Part shown: positions 31,487-41,570 of the stretch, one piece after another
Layout of the letters: each line of letters begins with the position of its first letter
How positions within the stretch are numbered: the stretch's first letter is position 1
Notes under the pieces: model-generated
The model's database searches: none
Told to the model about the DNA's origin: nothing
What the model saw: the letters and a program-made list of their open reading frames with translations, nothing else
Position numbers and translations under genes: made by a program
NCBI RefSeq assembly: GCF_019655435.1
Contig: NZ_BPFH01000001.1
Span: 372,001-436,000, forward strand
Direction of reading: 5' to 3'
Origin: Jannaschia pagri
GTDB lineage: Bacteria; Pseudomonadota; Alphaproteobacteria; Rhodobacterales; Rhodobacteraceae
Length of the DNA stretch: 64,000 bases

Positions 31487-33918
31487 TCGGCAGCCTCCAG
31501 CGACAGGTTTGCAAGGGGTTGATAGCTCTGGGGCTTTTCAGCAGCGTGCTGCGCCCAAGGATCATGGCGATAGACGGATTGACTAATCTCAAAGCGATCA
31601 ACCAGCGCGGCGCGCGTGGCTTCGTCTTCGATCTGTTCCTTCACCCAATCCATGCCAACCTTGGCCAACCACTTATAGATCCGGTCCAAGTACTTGCCGT
31701 TTTCACGGTACAGCTGGGTCACGGCGCAGACGACGGCGATGGCCTCGTCTTCGGTCGGGACCTGGATCAATAGCTCCGTCTCTTTGACGTCCATACCGGC
31801 GGCACCACCGATGGAGACTTGGTAGCCCGAGTCCACGCAAATGATCCCGATGTCCTTGCAGGTCGCCTCGGCACAGTTCCGAGGGCAGCCCGACACCGCC
31901 AGCTTCAACTTGTGGGGCGTCCAGGCGCCGTGGAGGATCTTTTCAAGCTTGATGCCCAAGCCCGTGGAATCCTGGGTGCCAAACCGGCAGTGGTCGGTGC
32001 CCACACAGGTCTTCACCGTCCGCAGCCCCTTGGAATAGGCATAGCCGGAAACCATGCCCGCGTCGTTGAGGTCCTTCCAGATGGCTGGCAGATCCTCGCC
32101 CTTGACGCCCAACAGGTCGATACGCTGACCGCCCGTCACCTTGACGGTTGGCACGTCGTATTTCTCGGCGGCATCGGCTATGGCGCGCAGTTCAGACGGC
32201 GTGGTCACACCGCCCCACATGCGCGGCACGACACTGAAGGTGCCGTCCTTTTGGATGTTGGCGTGCTTCCGCTCGTTGATGAACCGGCTCTGCGGGTCGT
32301 CGGCGTACTCCAGCGGCCAATCGGCCAACAGGTAGTAGTTCAGCGCCGGGCGGCAGACATGGCACCCGTCAGGCGTTTTCCAGTCGCAGGCTTGCCAGAC
32401 GGCGGGCATCGAGGTCAGCTTTTGCGATTTGATCATGCGCCGCACGTCTTCGTGGGTCATGTCGGTGCAGCCACACATCGTCTGGGCCGCTGGCATAACG
32501 AAATCGTCGCCCAGCGTGACGGCCAGAACCTGTTCCACAAGACCGGTGCAGGTCCCACAGGAAGCGGAGGCCTTGGTGGTCGCCTTGATGGCGCCTAGGT
32601 CCGTGGCTCCGGCCGCGATGGCGTCTTCGATCTGTCCTTTGCAAATGCCGTTGCAGCCACAGATCTCCGCGTCACGCGGTAAGGCTGCAACGGCCGCCAA
32701 AGGGTCCAGGGGGGCACCCCCCTGGTAGGCAGGCCCAAAGATGACAGTATCGCGCATCTCGGCGATGTTTTCCTTGTCCTTGATGAGGCCAAAGAACCAA
32801 TTGCTGTCGGCGGTATCGCCATACATCACCGCGCCGACGATCACGTCGCTCTCGATCACCAGACGGCGATAAACACCCCGCGCCGGGTCACGGAAAACGA
32901 TGTCCTCGCGCCCCTCGCCCTCAGCAAAGTCACCGGCGGAGAACAGATCACAACCCGTCACCTTCAGCTTGGTGGACAGTTCTTTCTGCACGAAGGCCGC
33001 GTCTTCGCCCAACAGGGTCTGGGCCGCGACCTTGGCTTGATCATAGAGCGGGGCCACCAGACCGAAGACCGCGCCGTTGTGTTCGACGCATTCGCCGACT
33101 GCCAGAACGTCCGGGTCCGAGGTGACCATCTGGTCATCCACGTGGATCCCGCGTCCGACGGCCAGACCGGCCTCTTTGCCCAGGGCGACGTTCGGGCGGA
33201 TGCCCACCGCCATGACCAGCAGGTCGCAGGGCAACTCCGTTCCGTCATCCAGCAGCAGCGCGCGGACCTTGCCGTTTTCGCCCAGGATCTCCTTGGAGTT
33301 CGCCTGACACTTGACCGTGATGCCCTTGTCTTCCAGCGCCCGGCGCAGCAGGAAACCTGCGCTTTCGTCCAACTGACGCTCCATCAGGTGGCCCATGATG
33401 TGGATGACCGTGACGTCGACACCGCGCGCGGCCATGCCAGCGGCGGCTTCCAACCCCAGCAGACCCCCACCGATGACGACGACCTTATGGCCCGCGCCCA
33501 TCTCCATCATCTTTTCGGTGTCTTCCAGATCGCGGTAGGCGATCACACCTTCCAGATCATGGCCCGGCAGCGGGATCATGAAGGGATTGGACCCGGTGCC
33601 CAACACCAGCTTGTCGTAGGAGAGCACCTCACCGCCCGGCGCGGTGACCGTTTTGGCGGCTGTGTCGATCCCCTCGACCCGCTGACCGAAGCGGCAATCG
33701 ACACCATGCTCGGCGTACCAAGCGTCGTCATGGGTGACGATCTCTTCGTAGGTCTTGTCGCCCGCCAGAACGGGGCTGAGCATGATGCGGTTATAGTTTC
33801 CGCGCGGCTCCGAGTTGAAGAGAGTGATGTCATAGGCATCCGGGGCCTGCTCGACCAAGTGCTCCAGCACTCGGCCCGAGGCCATGCCGGCCCCGATCAC
33901 GATCAGTTTCTGTGTCAT
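31483..33918 (-). CDS. nirB: Assimilatory nitrite reductase large subunit (NADH)
   Basis: An 811-residue enzyme that reduces nitrite to ammonium. FAD/NAD binding: 'KLIVIGAGMASGRVLEHLVE', 'HKVVVIGGGLLGLEAAAGMA', 'DPDVLAVGECVEHNG'. BFD-like 2Fe-2S region: 'EICGCNGICKGQIEDAIAAG' and 'KASASCGTCTGLVEQVL'. Siroheme/4Fe-4S domain: 'CVGTDHCRFGTQDSTGLG' and 'KLAVSGCPRNCAEATCKDIG'. Siroheme comes from CysG encoded downstream. The start overlaps the globin stop (ATGA). Confidence 0.96.
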   Translation of the reverse strand: MTQKLIVIGAGMASGRVLEHLVEQAPDAYDITLFNSEPRGNYNRIMLSPVLAGDKTYEEIVTHDDAWYAEHGVDCRFGQRVEGIDTAAKTVTAPGGEVLSYDKLVLGTGSNPFMIPLPGHDLEGVIAYRDLEDTEKMMEMGAGHKVVVIGGGLLGLEAAAGMAARGVDVTVIHIMGHLMERQLDESAGFLLRRALEDKGITVKCQANSKEILGENGKVRALLLDDGTELPCDLLVMAVGIRPNVALGKEAGLAVGRGIHVDDQMVTSDPDVLAVGECVEHNGAVFGLVAPLYDQAKVAAQTLLGEDAAFVQKELSTKLKVTGCDLFSAGDFAEGEGREDIVFRDPARGVYRRLVIESDVIVGAVMYGDTADSNWFFGLIKDKENIAEMRDTVIFGPAYQGGAPLDPLAAVAALPRDAEICGCNGICKGQIEDAIAAGATDLGAIKATTKASASCGTCTGLVEQVLAVTLGDDFVMPAAQTMCGCTDMTHEDVRRMIKSQKLTSMPAVWQACDWKTPDGCHVCRPALNYYLLADWPLEYADDPQSRFINERKHANIQKDGTFSVVPRMWGGVTTPSELRAIADAAEKYDVPTVKVTGGQRIDLLGVKGEDLPAIWKDLNDAGMVSGYAYSKGLRTVKTCVGTDHCRFGTQDSTGLGIKLEKILHGAWTPHKLKLAVSGCPRNCAEATCKDIGIICVDSGYQVSIGGAAGMDVKETELLIQVPTEDEAIAVVCAVTQLYRENGKYLDRIYKWLAKVGMDWVKEQIEDEATRAALVDRFEISQSVYRHDPWAQHAAEKPQSYQPLANLSLEAAE

Positions 33919-34340
33919 GCTTGGGCCTCTTGCGTGCCATAGGCGGCGTCGATCATGACCGCCGAAAGGGTTCCATAAGCGGTGAGCCAGGCCTGCTTCA
34001 CGTCGTCGGTGAAATCATCCTCAAGGCCTTGGGACAGCGCATAGATCAAGGCTGCCCCCACCGGTTGATAGTGCTCTGCCGTGACCCCGTAGCTCACGTG
34101 CTTGCGGGCCAGATCCTGCGCGACGGGGACAATCGGTCCCAGGTCGCGCAGGCCATTCACCACTACCGACAGCGTCGCCATCAGCTTGGCGCCCTGTTCG
34201 GTCATGTCGCCTTTGAACAGGGGACGGACCTCGGGGGCGATGGCGAACAGCCGGTCGTAGAAGATCGCCGCCGCCGCGTCCTGAATGGGGCGCACCTTGG
34301 CGAAACTGTCCTGCACGAGCGTGATCTGCTGCGGGGTCAT
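33915..34340 (-). CDS. Single-domain globin in the nitrate operon
   Basis: A 141-residue globin like the heme domain of flavohemoglobin: 'MTPQQITLVQDSFAKVRPIQ', 'AAIFYDRLFAIAPEVRPLFK', 'LARKHVSYGVTAEHYQPVGA' with the proximal His in 'KHVSYGV', and distal-side 'SVVVNGL'. It has no FAD domain. It probably handles nitric oxide made when nitrite builds up, or supplies electrons in nitrite turnover. It overlaps nirB and lies five bases after nrtCD. Confidence 0.85.
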   Translation of the reverse strand: MTPQQITLVQDSFAKVRPIQDAAAAIFYDRLFAIAPEVRPLFKGDMTEQGAKLMATLSVVVNGLRDLGPIVPVAQDLARKHVSYGVTAEHYQPVGAALIYALSQGLEDDFTDDVKQAWLTAYGTLSAVMIDAAYGTQEAQA

Positions 34341-34345
34341 GGCCG

Positions 34346-36052
34346 TTACTCCGCCGCGATGGCCGAGGGCTTGGCCTTCGGCTTGGGCTTCGCGCCGTGC
34401 TCATATTCCTCCAGGAAGTCGAGCACATCTTGGCGATAGGCGTAGTAGTCGGGATGCTCCAACAGGGCCTTACGGGTCCGCGGGCGCGGCAGGTCCACAT
34501 CGACGATCTTGCCGATGGTGGCCTGCGGGCCGTTGGTCATCATGACCACCCGGTCAGCGAGCAGGATCGCTTCGTCCACGTCGTGGGTGACGCAGATCGC
34601 GGTGACCTTGGTCCGCGACCAGACCTCCATCAGAACTTCCTGCAGTTCCCAACGCGTCAAGCTGTCCAGCATCCCGAAGGGCTCATCCAGCAGCAGCAAC
34701 TTGGGCGACAGGGCGAAGGCGCGGGCAATTCCGACCCGTTGCTTCATGCCGTTCGACAGATCAGCGGCCCCCTTGTCCATGCTGTCGGCCAGACCAACGC
34801 GTTCCAGGTAGTATTCCACCACGTCCTGGCGTTCGGCCTGGGACGCGCGCGGATAGACCTTGTCCACACCGATGGCCACGTTCTCCTTGGCGGTCAGCCA
34901 GGGGAAGAGGTTCGGCGACTGGAACACCACGGCGCGCTCTGGGTCGGCGCCCTCTACGTGGCGCCCATCCAGCTTGATGGCGCCCTTGGAGATGTCGTTG
35001 AGACCGGCGGCCATGGTCAGAACCGTGGACTTGCCGCAGCCCGAATGCCCGATCAGCGAGATGAACTCCCCCCGGTTGATCTTGAGGTCAAAGTCCTCGA
35101 CCACCGTGAGCGGGCCCTTGGGCGTCGGATAGACCTTGTGCAACTGGCTGAAGTCCAGGAAGCGATCTTCGATCATCCCCTTCTGCGCATCGGCCACTGC
35201 GGACGGCAGTTCAGGATCAGCCGTCCCATGGATCGGCGTCACGTCGGGCAGAATGCGGGTGCCTTCAACCTTGGCCTCGATGCCCACGTCCATCAGATAC
35301 TTCGTGACCTCAGCGCGGAGGGTCTTGAAGGTCTCGTTGTGGTTCATCTCCATCCGGTCGCGCGGACGCGGCAGGCTGACACGGAACTCCGCACCCAAGG
35401 TGCCGTCTGGGTTCAGGGCCACGATGCGGTCAGCTAGGATGATGGCTTCGTCCACATCGTTGGTGATCAGAACACAGGTCTTCTTGTCGGTCTGCCAGAT
35501 CCCTTCGATCTCGTCGGCCAGGTTCGCACGTGTCAACGCGTCAAGCGCCGACAGCGGCTCATCCAGCAAAAGGACCTCGGGGTTCATGGCCAGCGCCCGG
35601 GCGACGTTCACCCGTTGACGCATCCCACCCGACAACTCCGCAGGACGGCGGGTGGTGGCATGGCCCAGACCAACCATTTTGACGTAATGGTCCACCTTCT
35701 CGGCCCGTTCCGCCTTGGACAGGCCCGGGAACATCGTGTCCACGGCCAGCGAGACGTTTCCGTTGACCGTCAACCAGGGCATCAAGGAATAGCTCTGGAA
35801 GATCACGCCCCGCTCGGGCCCCGGTCCGGTGATGGGCTGGCCCTTGCACAGGACCTCGCCCTTCGTTGGATGCTCCAGCCCAGCCATCAGGTTGATCAAG
35901 GTGGTCTTCCCCGTGCCGGAGAACCCCAGGAGGACGAGGAACTCGCCCTCCTCTACGCTCAGACTGATGTCCTTGAGGACCTCGGTCTTGCTGTCGCCTT
36001 CGCCGAAGCTCTTGGAGACGTTTTTGAACTCAATCATCGCCATGGCGCTCAC
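34346..36052 (-). CDS. nrtCD: Nitrate ABC transporter, two fused ATP-binding domains
   Basis: A 568-residue protein with two complete ABC ATPases in tandem. Domain 1: Walker A '[17 protein letters not shown]', signature '[16 protein letters not shown]', Walker B '[14 protein letters not shown]'. Domain 2: Walker A '[17 protein letters not shown]', signature '[15 protein letters not shown]', Walker B '[14 protein letters not shown]'. In cyanobacteria NrtC and NrtD are separate. It energises the NrtB channel. The ATG at 36052 overlaps the nrtB stop. Confidence 0.93.
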   Translation of the reverse strand: MSAMAMIEFKNVSKSFGEGDSKTEVLKDISLSVEEGEFLVLLGFSGTGKTTLINLMAGLEHPTKGEVLCKGQPITGPGPERGVIFQSYSLMPWLTVNGNVSLAVDTMFPGLSKAERAEKVDHYVKMVGLGHATTRRPAELSGGMRQRVNVARALAMNPEVLLLDEPLSALDALTRANLADEIEGIWQTDKKTCVLITNDVDEAIILADRIVALNPDGTLGAEFRVSLPRPRDRMEMNHNETFKTLRAEVTKYLMDVGIEAKVEGTRILPDVTPIHGTADPELPSAVADAQKGMIEDRFLDFSQLHKVYPTPKGPLTVVEDFDLKINRGEFISLIGHSGCGKSTVLTMAAGLNDISKGAIKLDGRHVEGADPERAVVFQSPNLFPWLTAKENVAIGVDKVYPRASQAERQDVVEYYLERVGLADSMDKGAADLSNGMKQRVGIARAFALSPKLLLLDEPFGMLDSLTRWELQEVLMEVWSRTKVTAICVTHDVDEAILLADRVVMMTNGPQATIGKIVDVDLPRPRTRKALLEHPDYYAYRQDVLDFLEEYEHGAKPKPKAKPSAIAAE

Positions 36053-37122
36053 CGATTGTTCGTGAAGGTGAACATGGACTGGAGGGCGTACATCACGCGG
36101 TCCAGCAGGAAGCCGATGATCCCGATGGTGAAGACGGCCACCATGATCTTGGCCAGCGACTGCGAGGAGCCGTTCTGGAACTCATCCCAGACGAATTTGC
36201 CCAGGCCGGGGTTCTGCGCCAGCATCTCGGCGGCGATCAGCACCATCCAGCCAACACCCAAGCTCAGGCGCAGACCGGTGAAGATCAGCGGCAGGGCCGA
36301 GGGCAGCACCAGCTTGGTGATCTTGGTCCAGGTACCCATTTTCAGCACGCGGCTGACCGACACGAGGTCCTTGTCGATGCTGCTCACACCCAGTGCGGTG
36401 TTGATCAGCGTCGGCCACAGCGAACAGAGCGTCACCGTGATGGCCGAGATGAGGAACGACTTGGAGAAGAGCCCGTCGTTGGACGCATAGACCGCCGAGA
36501 CGATCATCGTCACAATGGGCAACCACGCCAAGGGCGAGACCGGCTTGAAGATCTGGATCAGCGGGTTCAACGCGGCGTTGGCCGTCTTTGACAGTCCCGC
36601 GGCGATGCCCAGCGGAATGGCCACGACCGACGCGATCAGAAAGCCAAAGAACACCGTCTTAATCGACGTCCAGATCTGATTGTAGTAGGTCGGCTTGCCC
36701 GTGTAGGCGCGCTCGCGCACCCGCTCAGGCTGTCCGTTGGCAATGAATTCAGCATTGCGCGCCTCTTGGCGCTCAAAGAAGGCGGCTTCCTTCTCGCGCT
36801 CGCGCACGGCGTCCGCATGCAGGTTTCCGACCTGCTCCCACACTTGAGCGGGTCCGGGCACGGCGCCCAGCGATGTCTGCACCTTGGGTGCCAGCACGGC
36901 CCAAGCGGTCAGGAACAGCGCGATGGCCAGCAGTGGCACACCCAGCAGCTGCCAGATGTCTTTCATCTGCGCCTTGGGGTTATCGCCTGCGAGGGCCTTG
37001 AGAACCGGCGTCAGCCAGGCCAGGCCCAGAACCTGAAACCAGCTGTCGGCCTTGTTGATGCGGGAAAACAGCCGCTCCTTGCGGGCTTCCCGGCTGAGGG
37101 TATCGGGGTCGATGGCGGTCAT
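36049..37122 (-). CDS. nrtB: Nitrate ABC transporter permease
   Basis: A 357-residue membrane protein with an N-terminal span ('[20 protein letters not shown]'), a long hydrophilic insert rich in Glu/Arg, and five or more spans in the C-terminal half. The EAA loop is near '[20 protein letters not shown]'. The ATG at 37122 has GAGGA upstream; the 17-codon extension to 37173 is unlikely. It forms the membrane channel with NrtCD and receives substrate from NrtA. Confidence 0.92.
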   Translation of the reverse strand: MTAIDPDTLSREARKERLFSRINKADSWFQVLGLAWLTPVLKALAGDNPKAQMKDIWQLLGVPLLAIALFLTAWAVLAPKVQTSLGAVPGPAQVWEQVGNLHADAVREREKEAAFFERQEARNAEFIANGQPERVRERAYTGKPTYYNQIWTSIKTVFFGFLIASVVAIPLGIAAGLSKTANAALNPLIQIFKPVSPLAWLPIVTMIVSAVYASNDGLFSKSFLISAITVTLCSLWPTLINTALGVSSIDKDLVSVSRVLKMGTWTKITKLVLPSALPLIFTGLRLSLGVGWMVLIAAEMLAQNPGLGKFVWDEFQNGSSQSLAKIMVAVFTIGIIGFLLDRVMYALQSMFTFTNNR

Positions 37123-37205
37123 AACGTCTGTCCTCGGAGAGAGATGGGAGGGTGGGCGGGGCGAGGCTGCCAACAGGCAGCGAGCGTCGTCCCGCCCGAC
37201 CCGGA

Positions 37206-38573
37206 TCAGCCTTGGATCTCGTTGCCGACGATGATCTGCTCACCCTTCAGGCCGATCGGCAGGCTTTCGAGGTAGGCGTTGGGCGCGCGGCCGTCATAGG
37301 CGATGCCGTCGATGATATCTTCGGCAGGGGTCGGCGCCTTGAAGCCATCGCTGTCCCAGGGGAAGTCAGCTTCATTGGCGAGGCCTTCGTCCACCAGCAA
37401 GCGAGCGGCTTCCAGATAGATCTCGGGCTTGTAGACTTCCTTGGCGGTTTCGATGAACCACTCGTCGGACTTCGGCTCGGCGATCTGGCCCCAGCGGCGC
37501 ATCTGGGTCAGGTACCAAATGGCGTCCGAATAGAAGGGGTAGGTCGCGTTGTAGCGGAAGAACACGTTGAAGTCGGGGATGTCCCGCTTGTCGCCCTTCT
37601 CGAACTCGAAGAAGCCGGTCATCGAGTTCGCGATCACATCGTAGTCGGCGCCGACGTACTCGGACCGCGACAAGATCTCCACCGCTTCGGGGCGGTTGGC
37701 GTTGTCGTTCTCGTCCAGCCAGATCGCAGCCCGGATCAGCGCCTTCGTCACGGCGAGGGTCGTGTTGGGGTTCTCAGCCGCGAACTCAGCGGACAGGCCA
37801 AAGACCTTCTCGGGGTTGTTCTTCCAAAGCTGGTAGTCGGTGATGACCGGAACGCCGATGCCTTTGAACACGGCCTGCTGGTTCCAGGGCTCACCCACAC
37901 AGTAGCCAAAGATGGTGCCGGCTTCCATGGTGGCGGGCATCTGGGGCGGAGGCGTCACGGACAGCAGCACATCGGCGCCGATCTGACCGGAGATATCCTC
38001 GGGCGAGTAGTAGCCAGGCTCCAACCCACCAGCGGCCAACCAGTAGCGCAGCTCATAGTTGTGGGTCGAAACGGGGAACACCATGCCCATGTTGAAGGGG
38101 ATGCCCTGATCTTTGTAGTCCTCAACCACCGGGGCCAGGGCCGAGGCGCTGATCGGGTGCTGGGGACGACCGTCATCCATCTTAGGGATATTCGGCTTCA
38201 TCTGCTCCCAGATCTCGTTCGACACGGTGATGCCGTTGCCGTTCAGGTCCATCGAGAAGGGGGTGATGATGTGGGCTTCAGTGCCGTAGCCGATGGTCGC
38301 CGCGAGGGGCTGACCGGCCAGCATGTGCGCGCCGTCCAATTGGCCGCCGATGACGCCGTCCAGCAGAACCTTCCAGTTGGCCTGGGCCTCCAGGGTCACG
38401 AACAGGCCTTCGTCCTCGAAGTAGCCGTTCTCGTAAGCCACGGCCAGCGGCGCCATGTCGGTCAGCTTGATGAAGCCGAAGGTCAGCTCGTCTTTCTCAA
38501 GTTCCAGGTAGGCGGCGGCGGGCAAGGCCGTCAGGCAGGTCGTCGCCAGCGCGAGTGTCGCGAGAGTTTTCAT
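37206..38573 (-). CDS. nrtA: Nitrate-binding periplasmic protein
   Basis: A 455-residue binding protein. Signal peptide '[20 protein letters not shown]'. Binding-protein sequence: '[20 protein letters not shown]', '[20 protein letters not shown]', '[19 protein letters not shown]'. These are CmpA/NrtA features. It delivers nitrate to NrtB in the inner membrane. It is the first gene after the ANTAR-type leader with its terminator, so the whole nrt-nir-nas-cysG operon should depend on NasT antitermination. Confidence 0.95.
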   Translation of the reverse strand: MKTLATLALATTCLTALPAAAYLELEKDELTFGFIKLTDMAPLAVAYENGYFEDEGLFVTLEAQANWKVLLDGVIGGQLDGAHMLAGQPLAATIGYGTEAHIITPFSMDLNGNGITVSNEIWEQMKPNIPKMDDGRPQHPISASALAPVVEDYKDQGIPFNMGMVFPVSTHNYELRYWLAAGGLEPGYYSPEDISGQIGADVLLSVTPPPQMPATMEAGTIFGYCVGEPWNQQAVFKGIGVPVITDYQLWKNNPEKVFGLSAEFAAENPNTTLAVTKALIRAAIWLDENDNANRPEAVEILSRSEYVGADYDVIANSMTGFFEFEKGDKRDIPDFNVFFRYNATYPFYSDAIWYLTQMRRWGQIAEPKSDEWFIETAKEVYKPEIYLEAARLLVDEGLANEADFPWDSDGFKAPTPAEDIIDGIAYDGRAPNAYLESLPIGLKGEQIIVGNEIQG

Positions 38574-38615
38574 GGAGGAGGTCCTTCACTTGCGGCCCAC
38601 AAAGAGGCCTGGAAA

Positions 38616-38677
38616 CGAAAAAACGCCGCGCGCAGTCACCGAGAGAGGGAGGGATCCCGGTGGATGCGAGCGGCGTT
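38616..38677 (-). terminator. Leader terminator upstream of nrtA (target of NasT antitermination)
   Basis: On the minus strand, AACGCCGC (38670-38677) pairs with GCGGCGTT (38622-38629) and is followed by a run of T (38617-38623 complement). An inner pairing of CACCG with CGGTG lengthens the stem. It lies about 45 bases before the nrtA start and would stop transcription unless relieved. Confidence 0.8.
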
Positions 38678-38692
38678 GCTCTGAAGAGGTAG

Positions 38693-38730
38693 ATGTCGGC
38701 AGTGACACCTTGGTGCGGGCTGCGATGCCC
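38693..38730 (-). promoter_or_regulatory. ANTAR-type two-hexaloop RNA element
   Basis: Two hairpins precede the terminator in transcript order. P1 is GGGC-ATCGCA-GCCC (38717-38730). P2 is GTGTC-ACTGCC-GACAT (38693-38708). Both have six-base loops with A at position 1 and G at position 4, the known ANTAR-domain recognition signature, and are eight bases apart. NasT should bind here. Confidence 0.75.
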
Positions 38731-38827
38731 TTAACGCTGTTGTGTCAGACCGCCTTTGAAGGGTCAAAATGGTGTTCCCGACAGAGGCCCGAAAAATGCC
38801 GCAATGCCGCGGCTGCCTATTTTTTGG

Positions 38828-39982
38828 TCAGGTTTTCGGGTGTCTGTCGAAAGTCCCGCCATCGAAAAAGGCATCTGGCCCCAGAATCATATGGCCTCGG
38901 CTAGAGGCAACGGCGGTCGCATGGCGCATGGCGCCTTCGACCTTTTCCGAGGCGCCTGGCAGATCCACACCGATCGGCCCGAGACTGTCGCGATATATGT
39001 CCGAGCGATAGAAATCGCGCGCACGCTCCTGCTCGGCGGCGTCGGCGCCCAGGCGCGCTGCGATCCACGCGGCTTGGCTGCGCCACGGGAATGTCGCCGT
39101 ATTGCGATGGAACATCAGGAACCGATCCACGGGCACCGGGGCATGTCCCAACGCTGGGCTGAGTTGTCCCGAGAGGGCGGGGTCAATCGTTTCACGCGGC
39201 AAATCCAAATGCTCACTGCGCGCGAGGATCTCAACCGCCAACGATGTGTTACGCGGCGTGTCCAGCCAATGGGCCGCCGTATGGACCGCACGGATCAGCG
39301 CGCTGACGGTCTCCGGGTTCTCCGCAATCCACCCATGCCGCGCGGCTAGGACCTTTTCAGGCGCAAAGGCCCAGATCGCCCGGCCAGGCAGGACCAGATC
39401 AGCCACGCCCCGCGCAACAGCAGCAGACCCCCACGGCTCGCCCACCCAAAAGGCATCGAGCGTGCCTTGGGCCACGGCATCGGCCATGCGCGGCGGCGGA
39501 ACGGTGACAATCTCAAACTGGCTGGCATCCAACTCCGGCGAGAACTCCACCCAATAGTCCAGCAACAGGCGGTGCATGGAATAAGGAAACGGCACGCCCA
39601 CACGGATGGGGCTATCCTGGGCCTGGGCCAAGGCGCGGGCGGCAGCGACCGGATCGCCAAAGCCTGGATGGCTTGGCAGACGGGCCGCAAAGTCACGGGA
39701 CAGGCCAAAAACGGTCCCGTTCACCGACAGAACCATCAACGCATCGACCTGGGCCGCCAACCCTCCCCACCCGAGCGACATGGCCACAGGCATGGGCGAC
39801 AGCATCTGGGCGGCGTCCAGATGGCCCAGGGCCAGCATATCCCGCAGCGCTGACCATGACGGCTGTGGCAGCAAGGTCAGGGCAAGGCCCTCATCCTCGG
39901 CAAACCCCAGTTCCCGCGCAATCACCAAGGGTGCGCAGTCGATCAGCGGAACAAATCCGAGCGTGAGAGGAAGACTGCTCAT
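38828..39982 (-). CDS. nasS: Cytoplasmic nitrate/nitrite sensor NasS
   Basis: A 384-residue protein related to NrtA ('LTLGFVPLIDCAPLVIAREL', 'WSALRDMLALGHLDAAQML', 'LDAFWVGEPWGSAAVARGV') but without a signal peptide, so it stays in the cytoplasm. In known NasS/NasT systems NasS holds NasT inactive until nitrate or nitrite binds. It overlaps nasT by four bases (ATGA), so the two are made in a fixed ratio. It is read from its own transcript, upstream of the regulated operon. Confidence 0.92.
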   Translation of the reverse strand: MSSLPLTLGFVPLIDCAPLVIARELGFAEDEGLALTLLPQPSWSALRDMLALGHLDAAQMLSPMPVAMSLGWGGLAAQVDALMVLSVNGTVFGLSRDFAARLPSHPGFGDPVAAARALAQAQDSPIRVGVPFPYSMHRLLLDYWVEFSPELDASQFEIVTVPPPRMADAVAQGTLDAFWVGEPWGSAAVARGVADLVLPGRAIWAFAPEKVLAARHGWIAENPETVSALIRAVHTAAHWLDTPRNTSLAVEILARSEHLDLPRETIDPALSGQLSPALGHAPVPVDRFLMFHRNTATFPWRSQAAWIAARLGADAAEQERARDFYRSDIYRDSLGPIGVDLPGASEKVEGAMRHATAVASSRGHMILGPDAFFDGGTFDRHPKT

Positions 39983-40563
39983 GACAAGAGATCCGCTGCC
40001 GTGACGAGGGCCTGGGCCACCTCGATCACCTTGCGGCCCTGATCCATGGCGGTCCGGCGCAGCAGGCCATAGGCTTCTTCCTCGCCAATGCCGCGCTGTC
40101 GCATCAGGATGCCCTTCGCGCGGTCGATGGTCTTGCGATCCTCTAGCGCCCGCTTCGCCGCATCCAGTTCCGACTGCATTTGCCGCATGACGTGGAACCG
40201 CGCGATGGCGGTTTCGAGGACCGACTTAATCCGCGTCGGCGTCAGCCCGTCGACGACATAGGCGCTGACCCCAGCGTTCAGGGCAGCGCGAGTTAACTCG
40301 TCATCGGTTTGATCCACGAACATGGCCACCGGGCGCGCCTTGGGGTCACTGACCAGGCTGAGGTGCTCCAGCGTATCGCGATCCGGGTTTGCGATGTCGA
40401 TCAGAACGATATCGGGCGAGATGGTCCGGATCGCCCGATCTAGCCCCGACACCTGTGCCAACGCATGGACATCGGACCACCCCGCTTCGACGAGGGCGTC
40501 TATGATTTGCCGGGCCCGATCCTCATCGGCCTCGACCACCAAAATACGGAGGCTTGTTTGCAT
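39979..40563 (-). CDS. nasT: ANTAR-domain antiterminator NasT
   Basis: A 194-residue response-regulator-like protein. The receiver part starts 'LRILVVEADEDRARQIIDAL' with Asp in 'DIVLIDIANPDRDTL' and ends near 125. The ANTAR RNA-binding domain is 'KRALEDRKTIDRAKGILMRQ' followed by 'RGIGEEEAYGLLRRTAMDQG'. It should bind the hexaloop element at 38693-38730 and prevent the nrtA leader terminator from forming. Confidence 0.95.
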   Translation of the reverse strand: MQTSLRILVVEADEDRARQIIDALVEAGWSDVHALAQVSGLDRAIRTISPDIVLIDIANPDRDTLEHLSLVSDPKARPVAMFVDQTDDELTRAALNAGVSAYVVDGLTPTRIKSVLETAIARFHVMRQMQSELDAAKRALEDRKTIDRAKGILMRQRGIGEEEAYGLLRRTAMDQGRKVIEVAQALVTAADLLS

Positions 40564-40763
40564 AGGGGTTCTTTGGGTCCGTCTTCAGGGGCTCGCCAGC
40601 GGCAACCGCAACGGGCACGGAGGTGTCCGCGACACGTGCCATCAATTGAGGCGCAGGCGCCCGCGCTGCCTAGGGTTTCATCACTCTGAGGATGCCACCG
40701 TCCCATACGGTCGTGCAGATGCCCAAACGACGCGCCACGTCACGCCGCGCAGAGGGCCAGTGA

Positions 40764-41570
40764 TCACCCCCGCCGCGCGCCACGGCGCCCTACACCCGTC
40801 GCGAGGGTCACGGCAAGGAAACAGGCGGCGGCCACACAAACGATGGACGGGCCCGCGGGCGTGTCGAACACATAAGCCGCACGCAGCCCCGCCACAGTCG
40901 AGAAACTGCCAATGGCTCCTGCAAGAATGGCCATCACTTCGGGTGTGCGAGACAGGCCCCGCGCCGCGGCGGCGGGGACGATCAGCATAGCTGCAATCAA
41001 CAGAACGCCCACGACTTTGATCGCCACGGCGACCGTGATCGCCAAGGCAACCGTCAGAAACATCTCCTCCCGCCGGGGGTCGATGTCGCTCGCCCGGGCC
41101 AGTTCTTCGTTCAACGTCGACAGAAGCAGCGCCGACCATCGCCACGCCAGCAAGACCACAACCAGGGCCGCCCCGCCCCAGATCACCGCCAGATCCAGGC
41201 GGCCTACGGCCAGCAGATCGCCAAACAGATAGGCCATCAGATCAAGGCGGACGCCCGATAGAAAAGACACGGCCACAAGGCCCGCCGCCAGCGCGGAATG
41301 GGCCAACACGCCTAACAGCGTATCCATGCCATAGCCCCGGCCCGACAGAACCGTCACAGTGACCGCCATGGCCAGGGCAACAGCCACGGTCCCGACAAAC
41401 ACGGAGGTTTGCAGGGCCAAGGACAACGCCACGCCGAGCATGGCCGCGTGGGCCGTTGCATCTCCGAAATAGGCCATGCGGCGCCAAACCACGAAGCACC
41501 CCAGCGGCGCCGCTGCGCAGGCCACACCGACACCGGCCAGCGTCGCGCGAACCATGAAATCGTCCAACAT
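40764..41570 (-). CDS. znuB: Zinc ABC transporter permease
   Basis: A 268-residue membrane protein of the ABC-3 family with about eight spans: 'CAAAPLGCFVVWRRMAYFGD' near the start, 'LLGVLAHSALAAGLVAVSFL', 'YLFGDLLAVGRLDLAVIWGG', 'VVGVLLIAAMLIVPAAAARG'. It forms the Zn(II) channel with ZnuC and ZnuA. Its start overlaps the znuC stop (TAATG). Confidence 0.93.
   Translation of the reverse strand: MLDDFMVRATLAGVGVACAAAPLGCFVVWRRMAYFGDATAHAAMLGVALSLALQTSVFVGTVAVALAMAVTVTVLSGRGYGMDTLLGVLAHSALAAGLVAVSFLSGVRLDLMAYLFGDLLAVGRLDLAVIWGGAALVVVLLAWRWSALLLSTLNEELARASDIDPRREEMFLTVALAITVAVAIKVVGVLLIAAMLIVPAAAARGLSRTPEVMAILAGAIGSFSTVAGLRAAYVFDTPAGPSIVCVAAACFLAVTLATGVGRRGARRG

Noticed and set aside
34397-35437. 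346-codon plus-strand frame over nrtCD
   Set aside because: Antisense to the two-domain ATPase; no ribosome site and no domain.
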